From contig NZ_AXAP01000020.1 of the NCBI RefSeq assembly GCF_000472865.1, positions 1-64,000 on the forward strand: 64,000 nucleotides of DNA. Direction: 5' to 3'. Positions 24,929-32,021 of this stretch are shown piece by piece; the stretch's first letter is position 1, and every line of letters begins with the position of its first letter. Position numbers and translations under genes: made by a program. The DNA comes from Bradyrhizobium elkanii WSM2783 (GTDB lineage Bacteria; Pseudomonadota; Alphaproteobacteria; Rhizobiales; Xanthobacteraceae). The notes under the pieces are model-generated. The model had not been told where the DNA came from, did not search any database, and saw nothing but the letters and a program-made list of their open reading frames with translations.

Positions 24929-25685
24929 AGCGCGCGGGGTCACCAAGGCTTTTGGCAGCTTCAAGGCGGTCGATGCGGCCAGCGTCACGCTGGGGCAGGG
25001 CGATATCCTCGGCCTGATCGGGCCGAATGGCGCCGGCAAATCCACCTTCTTCAATTGCCTGACCGGCGATCTCGCGCTGACATCGGGCCAAGTGCTGTTC
25101 GAGAACCACGACATCACGGAGCTGTCGCCGGAGGCGCGCGCACGGCTCGGCTTGGCGCGCACCTTCCAGGTGCCGCAGACCTTCGAGGGCATGACAGTGC
25201 TGGAGAACGTGATGATCGGCGCCTTCCTGCGCACGCCGCATCGCGTCGAGGCCGAGACCAAAGCCCGCTCGGTGCTGGAGCAGGTCGGCATGATGCGGCT
25301 TGCGGATGCGCCGGCGCGCTCGCTCGGCACGCCCGGCCGCAAGCGGCTGGAGATCGCGCGGGCGCTTGCAACCGAACCCAAAGTGCTCCTGCTCGACGAG
25401 GCGATGGCAGGGCTGACGCAGCGCGAGGTGCAGCTTGCGATCGAACTGGTACGCGATATCCATCGCTCCGGCATCACGCTCGTGATCGTCGAGCACATCA
25501 TGGAAGTGATCATGTCGCTGGCGAGCCGGGTGATGGTGTTCCACCAGGGCAAGGAGATCGCGCGCGGCAGCCCGCGCGAGGTGACGTCCAACCCGGCCGT
25601 CATCGCGGCCTATCTCGGCACCCGCGCCGCCAAGGTTGCCGCCGGCCACACCCCGATCGAGTTGATGGGCGGGCCGGCGACATGA
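24918..25685 (+). CDS. livG: branched-chain amino acid ABC transporter ATP-binding protein LivG-type
   Basis: 255 residues from the ATG at 24918 (AAGAGG upstream; an in-frame ATG at 24891 also exists). Walker A GPNGAGKST, Q-loop in RTFQVPQTFEGMTVLENVM, Walker B LLLDEAMAGL and the switch histidine in VIVEHIM are present. The ABC signature is unusual, reading LGTPGRKRLEIARAL rather than a canonical SGGQ; LivG proteins often deviate here, but this one is further off than most. Couples ATP hydrolysis to LivHM transport. Confidence 0.9.
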   Translation: MLLEARGVTKAFGSFKAVDAASVTLGQGDILGLIGPNGAGKSTFFNCLTGDLALTSGQVLFENHDITELSPEARARLGLARTFQVPQTFEGMTVLENVMIGAFLRTPHRVEAETKARSVLEQVGMMRLADAPARSLGTPGRKRLEIARALATEPKVLLLDEAMAGLTQREVQLAIELVRDIHRSGITLVIVEHIMEVIMSLASRVMVFHQGKEIARGSPREVTSNPAVIAAYLGTRAAKVAAGHTPIELMGGPAT

Positions 25686-26398
25686 CCGGGCCGCTCTTGA
25701 GCCTCGAACATCTCGAAGTGCGCTACGGCGACCTGATCGGCGTCTCCGACGTCTCGCTGGAAGTGCCCGCGGGCAGCGTGGTCGCGCTGCTCGGCTCAAA
25801 CGGCGGCGGCAAGACCACGACGCTGAACGCGATCGCTGGCCTGATCCCGGTGCATGCCGGCAGCATCCACTTCAACGGCGAGGCGATCGCGGGGCAGAGC
25901 GCGTTCGCGATCGTGCGCAAGGGCCTTGCTTTGTCGCCGGAAGGCTGGCGGCTGTTCGTGCAGCAGAGCGTCGAGAACAACCTTCTGCTTGGCGCCACCC
26001 CGCTGCAGGACAAGACGCGCATCAGGACGTTGCTGGAGCGCGTCTATGAGATCTTCCCGCGCTTGAAGGAGCGCCGCAGCCAGCGCGCCGGCACCATGTC
26101 CGGCGGCGAACGGCAGATGCTCGCCGTCGCCCGCGCGCTGATGAGCGACCCGAAACTGTTGATGCTGGATGAACCGTCGCTTGGCCTGGCGCCGGCCGTG
26201 GTGGAGTCGATGTACGAGACGTTCGGCCGGCTGCATCGCGAGGGGCTGACGATTCTGCTCGCAGAGCAATCGATCGAGCTTGCGCTGGAAGTCTCCGACT
26301 TCGCCACCGTGCTCCAGGTGGGCAGGAGCGTGCTCTCAGGCACCGCCGCCGCGCTGGCGCAGGACCCGCAAGTGCAGAAGGCATATCTCGGCGGCTAA
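25682..26398 (+). CDS. livF: branched-chain amino acid ABC transporter ATP-binding protein LivF-type
   Basis: 238 residues, ATGA overlap with livG. Walker A GSNGGGKTTT, signature MSGGERQMLAVARAL, Walker B LLMLDEPSLGLAP, and switch-region LLAEQSIELAL are all canonical. It completes the Liv importer. Transcription probably ends at the palindrome 10 nt downstream. Confidence 0.9.
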   Translation: MTGPLLSLEHLEVRYGDLIGVSDVSLEVPAGSVVALLGSNGGGKTTTLNAIAGLIPVHAGSIHFNGEAIAGQSAFAIVRKGLALSPEGWRLFVQQSVENNLLLGATPLQDKTRIRTLLERVYEIFPRLKERRSQRAGTMSGGERQMLAVARALMSDPKLLMLDEPSLGLAPAVVESMYETFGRLHREGLTILLAEQSIELALEVSDFATVLQVGRSVLSGTAAALAQDPQVQKAYLGG

Positions 26399-26407
26399 TG
26401 CGACTTT

Positions 26408-26490
26408 GTAGGATGGGTAGAGCGAAGCGAAACCCATCATCTTTTTCGCGGCGGCAACCAATCGGTTTCGCTTCGCTCTACCCATCCTAC
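26408..26490. terminator. bidirectional terminator-like palindrome, repeat B copy 1
   Basis: GTAGGATGGGTAGAGCGAAG (and 7 more bases) is mirrored perfectly by the arm ending CTTCGCTCTACCCATCCTAC, about 27 bp each with a 29-nt loop. It lies between convergent livF and the RND permease gene, the expected place for a shared terminator. An almost identical copy is at 37565-37650 and a variant at 52866-52946. Confidence 0.75.
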
Positions 26491-26504
26491 GGGCTACGAA
26501 CAGC

Positions 26505-29500
26505 TCACTCCGCGGCTTCCTTGACGGAACGCTCTTCGCGCCGATGCTCCTCGTCCTCCGCATCCGTCGAGCTGCTCCAGCCCGCGAACATATTGGAGAG
26601 CTTGTCGAGATAGAGGTAGACCACCGGCGTCGTGAACAGCGTCAGCGCCTGGCTCACGATCAGGCCGCCGACCATGGCGTAGCCGAGCGGCTGGCGGATT
26701 TCCGATCCTGTGCCGGTGCCGAGCATCAAGGGCACGCCGCCGAGCAGCGCTGCCATCGTCGTCATCATGATTGGGCGGAAGCGGAGCAGGGCGGCTTGCC
26801 GGATCGCGGCCTCCGGCTCCAGGTGATCGTCACGCTCGGCCGCGATCGCGAAGTCGACCATCATGATGCCGTTCTTCTTGACGATGCCGATCAAGAGGAT
26901 GATGCCGATCAGTGCGATCAGGCTGAAATCGAAGCCGGCCGCCATCAGGATCGCGAGCGCGCCGACGCCGGCCGAGGGCAGCGTCGACAGGATGGTGATC
27001 GGATGGATGTAGCTCTCGTAGAGGATGCCGAGGATCAAGTAGACGACCACCAGCGCCGCGAGGATCAGGAGCGGTACGGTGCTCAGCGATTGCTGGAACG
27101 CCTGCGCGGTGCCCTGGAAGCTCGAATTCAGCGTCGGCGGCGCACCCATCTCCACCATCGCCTTCTGCACCGCATCGGTCGCTTGTCCCAGCGCCACGCC
27201 CTGCGCCAGGTTGAAGCTGATGGTGATCGCCGGGAACTGGCCCTGGTGGCTGATCGAGAGTGGCCGCACCGGCACGCTGGTCCAGGTCGCAAAGGTCGAT
27301 AGCGGCACCTGCTCGCCGGTCAGCGGCGACTTCAGATAGATCTTGTTCAGCGTGTCGATGCCGGCCTGCAGCTCGGGCAGCACCTCCAGGATCACGTGAT
27401 AGCTGTTGAGCTGGGTGAAATATTGCGTCACCTGGCGCTGGCCGAACGCATCATACAGCGTGTCGTCGATGAGCTGCGGCTGGATGCCGTAGCGCGAGGC
27501 GGTGTCGCGATTGATCTTCAGCTCGAGCGTGGTGCCGTTGGTCTGCTGGTCGGTGGCGACGTCGCGCAGTTCCGGCAAGGTCTGCATCTTCGCGAGAATC
27601 TTCGGCGCCCATTCGTTCAGTTCGGCGAGATTGGCATCCTGCAGCGTGAATTCGAACTGGGTGCGGGTCGGCCGGCCGCCGAGGCGAACGTCCTGCGCCG
27701 CCTGCATGAACAATCTGGCACCTTCGACCTGCTCGAGCTTCGGCCGCAGGCGTGCGATGATCTGCTGCGCGTTGGCGGAGCGCTGGTCGCGCGGCTTCAG
27801 CGTGATGTACATGGCGCCGTTGTTGCCCGCCCGGCCGCTGCCGCCGATGGCCATGGCCACCGTCGCGACGTCAGGGTCGGCGAGCACGATCTTGCCGAGC
27901 GCCTCCTGCTTGCGCTTCATGTCGACGAAGGAAATGTCCTGGTTGGCTTCCGAGGTCGCAGTGATCAGGCCGACGTCCTGCTGCGGGAAGAAGCCCTTCG
28001 GGATGACCACGAACAGGTAGACCGACAGGCCGAGCGTCGCGAAGAAGATCATCAGCGTCGTGAACTTCCAGCGCAATGCGAGGTCGAGCACGTTTTGATA
28101 ACCCCGCAGCATGGCGTCGAAGCCACGCTCGCTCATCTGGTAGAACCGGCCGTGCTTGGTCTCGCCATGAGCCCGCAGGAAGCGCGAGGCCATCATCGGC
28201 GTCAGCGTCAGCGACACGAACATCGAGACGAAGATCGTCATCGCCAGCACGACCGCGAATTCGCGGAACAGGCGCCCGATGATGCCTCCCATCAGGAGCA
28301 GCGGGATCAGCACCGCGACCAGCGAGATGCTGATCGAGACGATCGTGAACCCGATTTCGCTCGCGCCCTTGAAGGCGGCCGCCATCGGCTTCTCGCCTTC
28401 CTCGATATAGCGCGTGATGTTCTCCAGCATCACGATGGCGTCGTCGACCACGAAACCCACGGCAATGGTCAGCGCCATCAGGGACAGGTTGTCCAGCGTG
28501 TAGCCGAACACCCACATCAGTGCACAGGCGCCGAGCAGGGCGAGCGGCACGGTCACAGTTGGGATGACCGTGGCCCAGAAGCTGCGCAGGAACACGAAGA
28601 TCACCATCACGACCAGCCCGATCGTGAGCAGCAGCGTGAATTGCACATCCTCGACCGCGGCGCGGATCGTGGTGGTGCGGTCGCTGATGACGTCGATTTT
28701 GATCGCCGGCGGGATCGCGGCGACCAGCCGCGGCAGGGTTGCCTTGATCTTGTCGACGGTGTCGATGACGTTGGCGCCGGGTTGCTTGAAGATGACCAGG
28801 AACACGCCGCGCTGGCCGTTAGCCCAGGCCGCCTGCTTGGCGTCTTCCGGGCCGGCGACGGCCTGGCCGATATCGCGGATTCGCAACGGGCCGCCATTGC
28901 GGTAGGCGATGATGACGTCGTTCCAGGGGGCGGCCTGCAGGAGCTGGTCGTTGGCGTAGATCGTATAGGCGCGGGTGTCGCCGTCGATATTGCCCTTGGG
29001 ACTGTCGACGGTGGCGCTGGTGATGGCGGCGCGCACGTCCTCCAGCGACAGGCCCTTTGCCACCAGCTTGGCCGGATCGATCTGGACCCGTACCGACGGT
29101 TTCTGCTGACCGCCGATGATGACCTGGGCCACGCCGGAGATCTGGCTGATCTGCTGCGCAAGCTGCGCGTCGACGGCATCGCTCACCTCGGTCAGCGGCA
29201 GCGTCTCCGAGGTCGCCGACAGCAGCATGATCGGGGAGTCCGCCGGGTTGACCTTGCGGTAGGTCGGCGGCGACGGCAGGTTCTTCGGCAATTGGCCGCT
29301 CGCCGCGTTGATGGCGGCCTGTACGTCGTTGGCGGCGCCATCGATACTGCGATTGAGATCGAACTGGATGGTGATCGATGCGGTGCCGAGATAGCTCGTC
29401 GAGGTCATCTGGGCGACGCCGGGGATCTGCGCGAATTGGCGTTCCAGCGGCTGCGCCACCGAGGTCGCCATGGTTTCCGGGCTGCCGCCGGGCAAATTCG

Positions 29501-29651
29501 CGGTGATCTGGATGGTCGGGAAGTCGACCTGCGGCAGCGGCGCGACCGGCAGCAGCGGATACGCCACGAGGCCGACAAAAAGAATGCCGGCCATCAGCAG
29601 CGAGGTGCCGATGGGGTAGCGGATAAAGGGAGCGGAAATGCCGTAGCTCAT
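26505..29651 (-). CDS. RND multidrug efflux permease, MdtB/MdtC-like
   Basis: 1048 residues, the normal RND size with 12 membrane helices and two large periplasmic loops. The proton-relay Asp pair is in VGFVVDDAIVMLENI, and the HAE1 motifs MAGILFVGLVAYPLLPVAPL and LPQVDFPTIQITANLPG are at the N-terminus. It exports drugs or lipophilic compounds from the periplasm using the proton gradient. The start overlaps the adaptor gene stop (ATGA). No outer-membrane factor gene is adjacent, so a shared TolC-like protein is presumably used. Confidence 0.92.
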   Translation of the reverse strand: MSYGISAPFIRYPIGTSLLMAGILFVGLVAYPLLPVAPLPQVDFPTIQITANLPGGSPETMATSVAQPLERQFAQIPGVAQMTSTSYLGTASITIQFDLNRSIDGAANDVQAAINAASGQLPKNLPSPPTYRKVNPADSPIMLLSATSETLPLTEVSDAVDAQLAQQISQISGVAQVIIGGQQKPSVRVQIDPAKLVAKGLSLEDVRAAITSATVDSPKGNIDGDTRAYTIYANDQLLQAAPWNDVIIAYRNGGPLRIRDIGQAVAGPEDAKQAAWANGQRGVFLVIFKQPGANVIDTVDKIKATLPRLVAAIPPAIKIDVISDRTTTIRAAVEDVQFTLLLTIGLVVMVIFVFLRSFWATVIPTVTVPLALLGACALMWVFGYTLDNLSLMALTIAVGFVVDDAIVMLENITRYIEEGEKPMAAAFKGASEIGFTIVSISISLVAVLIPLLLMGGIIGRLFREFAVVLAMTIFVSMFVSLTLTPMMASRFLRAHGETKHGRFYQMSERGFDAMLRGYQNVLDLALRWKFTTLMIFFATLGLSVYLFVVIPKGFFPQQDVGLITATSEANQDISFVDMKRKQEALGKIVLADPDVATVAMAIGGSGRAGNNGAMYITLKPRDQRSANAQQIIARLRPKLEQVEGARLFMQAAQDVRLGGRPTRTQFEFTLQDANLAELNEWAPKILAKMQTLPELRDVATDQQTNGTTLELKINRDTASRYGIQPQLIDDTLYDAFGQRQVTQYFTQLNSYHVILEVLPELQAGIDTLNKIYLKSPLTGEQVPLSTFATWTSVPVRPLSISHQGQFPAITISFNLAQGVALGQATDAVQKAMVEMGAPPTLNSSFQGTAQAFQQSLSTVPLLILAALVVVYLILGILYESYIHPITILSTLPSAGVGALAILMAAGFDFSLIALIGIILLIGIVKKNGIMMVDFAIAAERDDHLEPEAAIRQAALLRFRPIMMTTMAALLGGVPLMLGTGTGSEIRQPLGYAMVGGLIVSQALTLFTTPVVYLYLDKLSNMFAGWSSSTDAEDEEHRREERSVKEAAE

Positions 29652-30817
29652 TCCGGCTTCACCTTGGATTGCGTCGCATCCGAGCTCGCGACCGCGGTGC
29701 TGACGAGCACGCCGGGCGAGACTTTGTATTGGCCCGAGGTAATCACCTGCTGGCCCGGCGATAACCCCTCATCGACGACGGATTTGCCGTCGATCGAGTA
29801 GCTGACCTTGATCCGGTGCAGCTCCGCCTTGTTCTCCTGGCTGATAGTATACGCGTAAAGCCCGTCCGTGCCATGCTGGACGGCATCGTCGGGAACCACG
29901 GTCGCATCCTTCAGCGTCCGCACGAGAAGCCGCGTCGATACCGACTGGCCCGGCCACAGCGCGTGGTCCTTGTTCTCGAACACCGCCTTCAGGCGGATGG
30001 TTCCGCTGGTCGTATCGACCTGGTTGTTGATCAGCGCGAGAACGCCGGTGGACAGGAGGCGCTTGCCGTCGGTGGAGTAGGCGATGGTCTTCGGCGGGGA
30101 GGCCGCCAGCGCCGCCTTGATGTCAGGCAGTTGGTCCTCGGGCGCGGTGAAAATCACCGCGATCGGCTCGATCTGGGCGATCGAGACGATGCCGGTCTGG
30201 GTCGCGGCATTGACGATGTTCCCGACGTCGACCTGGCGCAGGCCGGCGATCCCCGTGATCGGCGCCTTGACGGTCGCGTAATCGAGCTGCGTCTGCGCAT
30301 TCGTGATCGCCGCATCGTCTGCGGCGATCTGCGCCGTCAATTGCGCGACCATGGAGCGCTGAGTGTCAGTCTGCTGGCGCGTGGCGAACTCGCCGAGCCG
30401 GGTGAAACGCTGCAGATCGAGCTTGGCGTTGGCGAGATTCGCCTCGTCCTGCTGCTTCTTGGCCGTGGCCTGGTCGAGCGCGGCCTGATACGGGCGCGGA
30501 TCGATCTCCACCAGGACGTCGCCCTTGTTGACCAGCTGGCCTTCCTGGAAGGCGATCTTCATGATCTGTCCGTCGACGCGGGTGCGGACCTGGACGGTGT
30601 TGAAGCCCTGCACGGTGCCGAGGCCGGTCAAATAGACCGGGAAATCGGCGGTTTCGACACCTGCAATCCGAACCGGGACGGGCGGACGGGCAACGGCGGC
30701 AGTCTTTTGCCCGTCAGCTTTGGTGTGTCCCACGCCATAGCGCTGCCAGCCAAAATAGCCCGCGGCGCCGACGGCGGCGACCAGCAAGAGCCAGCCTATC
30801 GTTCGTGACTTGGACAT
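29648..30817 (-). CDS. RND efflux periplasmic adaptor, MdtA-like
   Basis: 389 residues. One N-terminal membrane anchor (IGWLLLVAAVGAAGYFGW), then a lipoyl half-motif (VQVRTRVDGQIMKIAFQEGQLVNKGDVLVEIDPRPY in overlapping parts), an alpha-helical hairpin rich in Gln/Ala, the second lipoyl half (DYATVKAPITGIAGLRQVD) and beta-barrel domains. It links the RND pump to the outer-membrane channel. The divergent MarR gene and the palindrome between them suggest local repression. Confidence 0.92.
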   Translation of the reverse strand: MSKSRTIGWLLLVAAVGAAGYFGWQRYGVGHTKADGQKTAAVARPPVPVRIAGVETADFPVYLTGLGTVQGFNTVQVRTRVDGQIMKIAFQEGQLVNKGDVLVEIDPRPYQAALDQATAKKQQDEANLANAKLDLQRFTRLGEFATRQQTDTQRSMVAQLTAQIAADDAAITNAQTQLDYATVKAPITGIAGLRQVDVGNIVNAATQTGIVSIAQIEPIAVIFTAPEDQLPDIKAALAASPPKTIAYSTDGKRLLSTGVLALINNQVDTTSGTIRLKAVFENKDHALWPGQSVSTRLLVRTLKDATVVPDDAVQHGTDGLYAYTISQENKAELHRIKVSYSIDGKSVVDEGLSPGQQVITSGQYKVSPGVLVSTAVASSDATQSKVKPE

Positions 30818-30921
30818 GCGCGCTCATGGGTTCGGAGACAATTATAGGTGTTTAAAACCGTTCCGGGGAAACCATATAATGCGTCAGCACTTAATGCGTA
30901 CACACACTAACACTTGAGAAT

Positions 30922-30945
30922 CCTAAACATTTGGAAAGGTTTAGG
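30922..30945. promoter_or_regulatory. candidate MarR operator palindrome
   Basis: CCTAAAC (30922-30928) and GTTTAGG (30939-30945) are perfect inverted arms separated by 10 nt, in the 168-nt divergent spacer between the efflux genes and marR, about 40 nt before the marR start codon. The size and location fit a MarR-dimer site. No binding evidence. Confidence 0.5.
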
Positions 30946-30985
30946 AGCGCGTTCCTGAAGCCTCGATCCGTCCGTTGAAACCGAC

Positions 30986-31444
30986 ATGTCGCTCGATCTG
31001 AAACGCCAGCTTGTTTCGCAGCTTGTCGAGAGTTCACGCCTGTTGCGTAACTATATCGACCATCGTGCGAAGACGCGTGGCACCACGCGCGCGCAATGGA
31101 TCGTGCTGTTCCGGCTGCGGGAGCAGGAGGGGCTGTCGCAGGTCGATCTCGCCGATGTGCTCGAACTGCAGCCAATCTCGCTGGTGCGGCTGCTTGACCG
31201 ACTGGTCGAGCACGGGCTGCTCGAGCGCCGGCCTGATCCGAAGGACCGCCGCGCCAACCGCCTGTTCCTCACCGATCGCGGCCGGCAGCTGGTCGACGAT
31301 CTCGACAGCCTGCGCGATGCGATCGCAACCGACGTGCTGCGCGACATTCCCGGTCAGCGGATTGAGGCCAGCCTTCAGACGCTGCGGGACCTCAAGGATC
31401 GCATCAAGTCGCTCGGCGAAGGCCCGGACGTTGCGGTGAAATAA
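30986..31444 (+). CDS. MarR-family transcriptional regulator
   Basis: 152 residues. Winged-helix DNA-binding core: QEGLSQVDLADVLELQPISL (recognition helix), LDRLVEHGLLERRPDPKDRR (wing with the conserved D-x-R-x) and NRLFLTDRGRQL. Flanking helices form the dimer. Divergent from the RND efflux pair, so it most likely represses that operon and itself until a ligand binds. Size is typical. Confidence 0.9.
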   Translation: MSLDLKRQLVSQLVESSRLLRNYIDHRAKTRGTTRAQWIVLFRLREQEGLSQVDLADVLELQPISLVRLLDRLVEHGLLERRPDPKDRRANRLFLTDRGRQLVDDLDSLRDAIATDVLRDIPGQRIEASLQTLRDLKDRIKSLGEGPDVAVK

Positions 31445-31450
31445 AGCACG

Positions 31451-31490
31451 TCACCTCGCCCGCAAGCGGGAGAGGGAGTTTCTCTCCCGG
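31451..31490. repeat. partial copy of palindromic repeat C
   Basis: CACCTCGCCCGCAAGCGGGAGAGGGAG resembles the outer arm of repeat C and is followed by TCTCTCCCGG, which can pair with it. Possibly acts as terminator after marR. Confidence 0.45.
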
Positions 31491-31548
31491 TTGAATCCGG
31501 ACTCGATGTCGGTCATATCGCAGCCCGCGAGCGAAATCGGGGTGAGCG

Positions 31549-31785
31549 ATGGACGAGCTGAACGGACGCATGATGGCCTGCCAGATCCTGATCACGGGAT
31601 TGATCGCGCGCGTTGCCAACGAGCAGAAGGATCCGCTGCGTTTCCTCACCGATTTCCGCGACGAGATCAAAGCGGTGGTGAATGGAGTGAATATTGCAGG
31701 CGAGAACACCGATCGCGTGCGTCAGGTCGCACAGCGGACGGTGGACGAATTGTTCTCGCTGATGAAGCCGCCGAGCGCCGATTAA
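31549..31785 (+). CDS. small conserved-looking hypothetical protein
   Basis: 78 residues, ATG at 31549. Predicted mainly helical: MACQILITGLIARVANEQKD, then FLTDFRDEIKAVVNGVN and TVDELFSLMKPP. No signal, membrane helix or cysteine pair beyond one Cys. I do not recognise a named family. It lies between marR and the iron operon and may be independent. Confidence 0.65.
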   Translation: MDELNGRMMACQILITGLIARVANEQKDPLRFLTDFRDEIKAVVNGVNIAGENTDRVRQVAQRTVDELFSLMKPPSAD

Positions 31786-31875
31786 GCTTCGTTTACCGCC
31801 GAACTGTGCGGTGATTGATTTCGCAGCGGTTTTCCTGCTCTTTAGAATCGTTATTAGAATAGTTTGAAATAGTCA

Positions 31876-31894
31876 GATTAGAAGCGTTCTGATC
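31876..31894. promoter_or_regulatory. candidate iron-control element (Irr/ICE-like palindrome)
   Basis: GATTAGAAGCGTTCTGATC is a near-perfect inverted repeat (AGAA-N3-TTCT core). A second AGAA-rich element, TTTAGAATCGTTATTAGAA, lies at 31841-31859. They stand 90-145 nt before the siderophore-receptor gene. The core resembles the ICE motif bound by Irr in Bradyrhizobium, recalled from memory as TTTAGAA-N3-TTCTAAA-like. Confidence 0.55.
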
Positions 31895-32021
31895 TGGATC
31901 GATTCAAACGAGCGATCCACGCATTCGCGTTGACCCGAAATTTCGTCGCCGATACCACCGCCCCGAGACACATCGTCGCGTATCAATGCGCATAAATCAG
32001 AATTCATCGCGGGGGCGAGTG

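Noticed and set aside
27396..29801. 801-codon plus-strand frame opposite the RND permease
   Set aside because: Antisense shadow of a well-supported RND gene; sequence is repetitive His/Arg/Asp-rich.
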